DNA of 5,551 nt, taken from the NCBI GenBank assembly GCA_025936195.1, contig JAICTW010000222.1:1-5551 (forward strand), read 5' to 3'. Positions 5,551 to 5,551 of the stretch are shown here, in pieces. A model generated the notes under the pieces. It was not told the DNA's origin and made no database searches. It saw only the letters and a list, made by a program, of their open reading frames with translations. Source of the DNA: Flavisolibacter sp. GTDB lineage: Bacteria > Bacteroidota > Bacteroidia > Chitinophagales > Chitinophagaceae. A program made the translations under genes and the position numbers. The number at the start of each line of letters is the position of its first letter. Position 1 is the stretch's first letter.

Positions 5551-5551
5551 A

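Larger units (their letters stand above)
5073..5551. other. Downstream stretch without a convincing gene
   Basis: After the Rieske stop both strands are broken into short frames. The first 100 bases are A+T-rich with no clear rho-independent terminator. The rest contains the items listed separately: a 34-codon frame, a GC-rich hairpin, a GCAAAG-type repeat and a minus-strand hydrophobic frame at the edge. No tRNA or rRNA is seen. A cytochrome c gene, often found in caa3 clusters, is not present in this stretch. Confidence 0.6.

Overview
The window is most of an operon for a heme-copper cytochrome c oxidase of the caa3 kind, read left to right on the + strand. The A+T-rich base composition, the near absence of Shine-Dalgarno sequences before the starts, and a small S23-type four-helix-bundle gene flanked by heptamer repeats all suggest a Bacteroidota genome, perhaps Chitinophagales-like. 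The phylum is an inference and the family is a guess.

Layout: the 3' part of coxB (subunit II with a fused C-terminal cytochrome c domain; its true start lies left of the window), then coxA (subunit I, complete). Next comes a foreign-looking block of about 463 bp that begins directly after the coxA stop and ends at the coxC start. It holds a four-helix-bundle protein gene between two arrays of 7-bp repeats in opposite orientation. The cox genes then resume: coxC (subunit III), ctaG (copper-insertion/assembly factor, ATGA overlap with coxC), a 77-residue protein with two membrane helices (probable small oxidase subunit), and a Tat-exported Rieske 2Fe-2S protein overlapping the previous gene by 23 bp. 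After the Rieske stop at 5072 the last 479 bases hold no convincing gene. They contain a GCAAAG-type direct repeat, one possible 34-codon lipoprotein-like reading frame, a GC-rich hairpin, and a hydrophobic minus-strand reading frame that touches the right edge.

How the parts work together: electrons enter through the heme c and CuA of CoxB, pass to heme a and the heme a3/CuB centre of CoxA, and reduce O2 with proton pumping. CoxC supports the core and CtaG helps load copper. The Rieske protein has no cytochrome b partner in the window. It may feed electrons towards the oxidase or belong to a quinol-oxidising complex encoded elsewhere.

The most unusual point is the S23 cassette with inverted heptamer arrays inside the respiratory operon, where one array forms the immediate upstream region of coxC. 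Subunit I also has substitutions at the D-channel entrance and the Mg-site position, and the Rieske protein has Gly where high-potential proteins have Ser.
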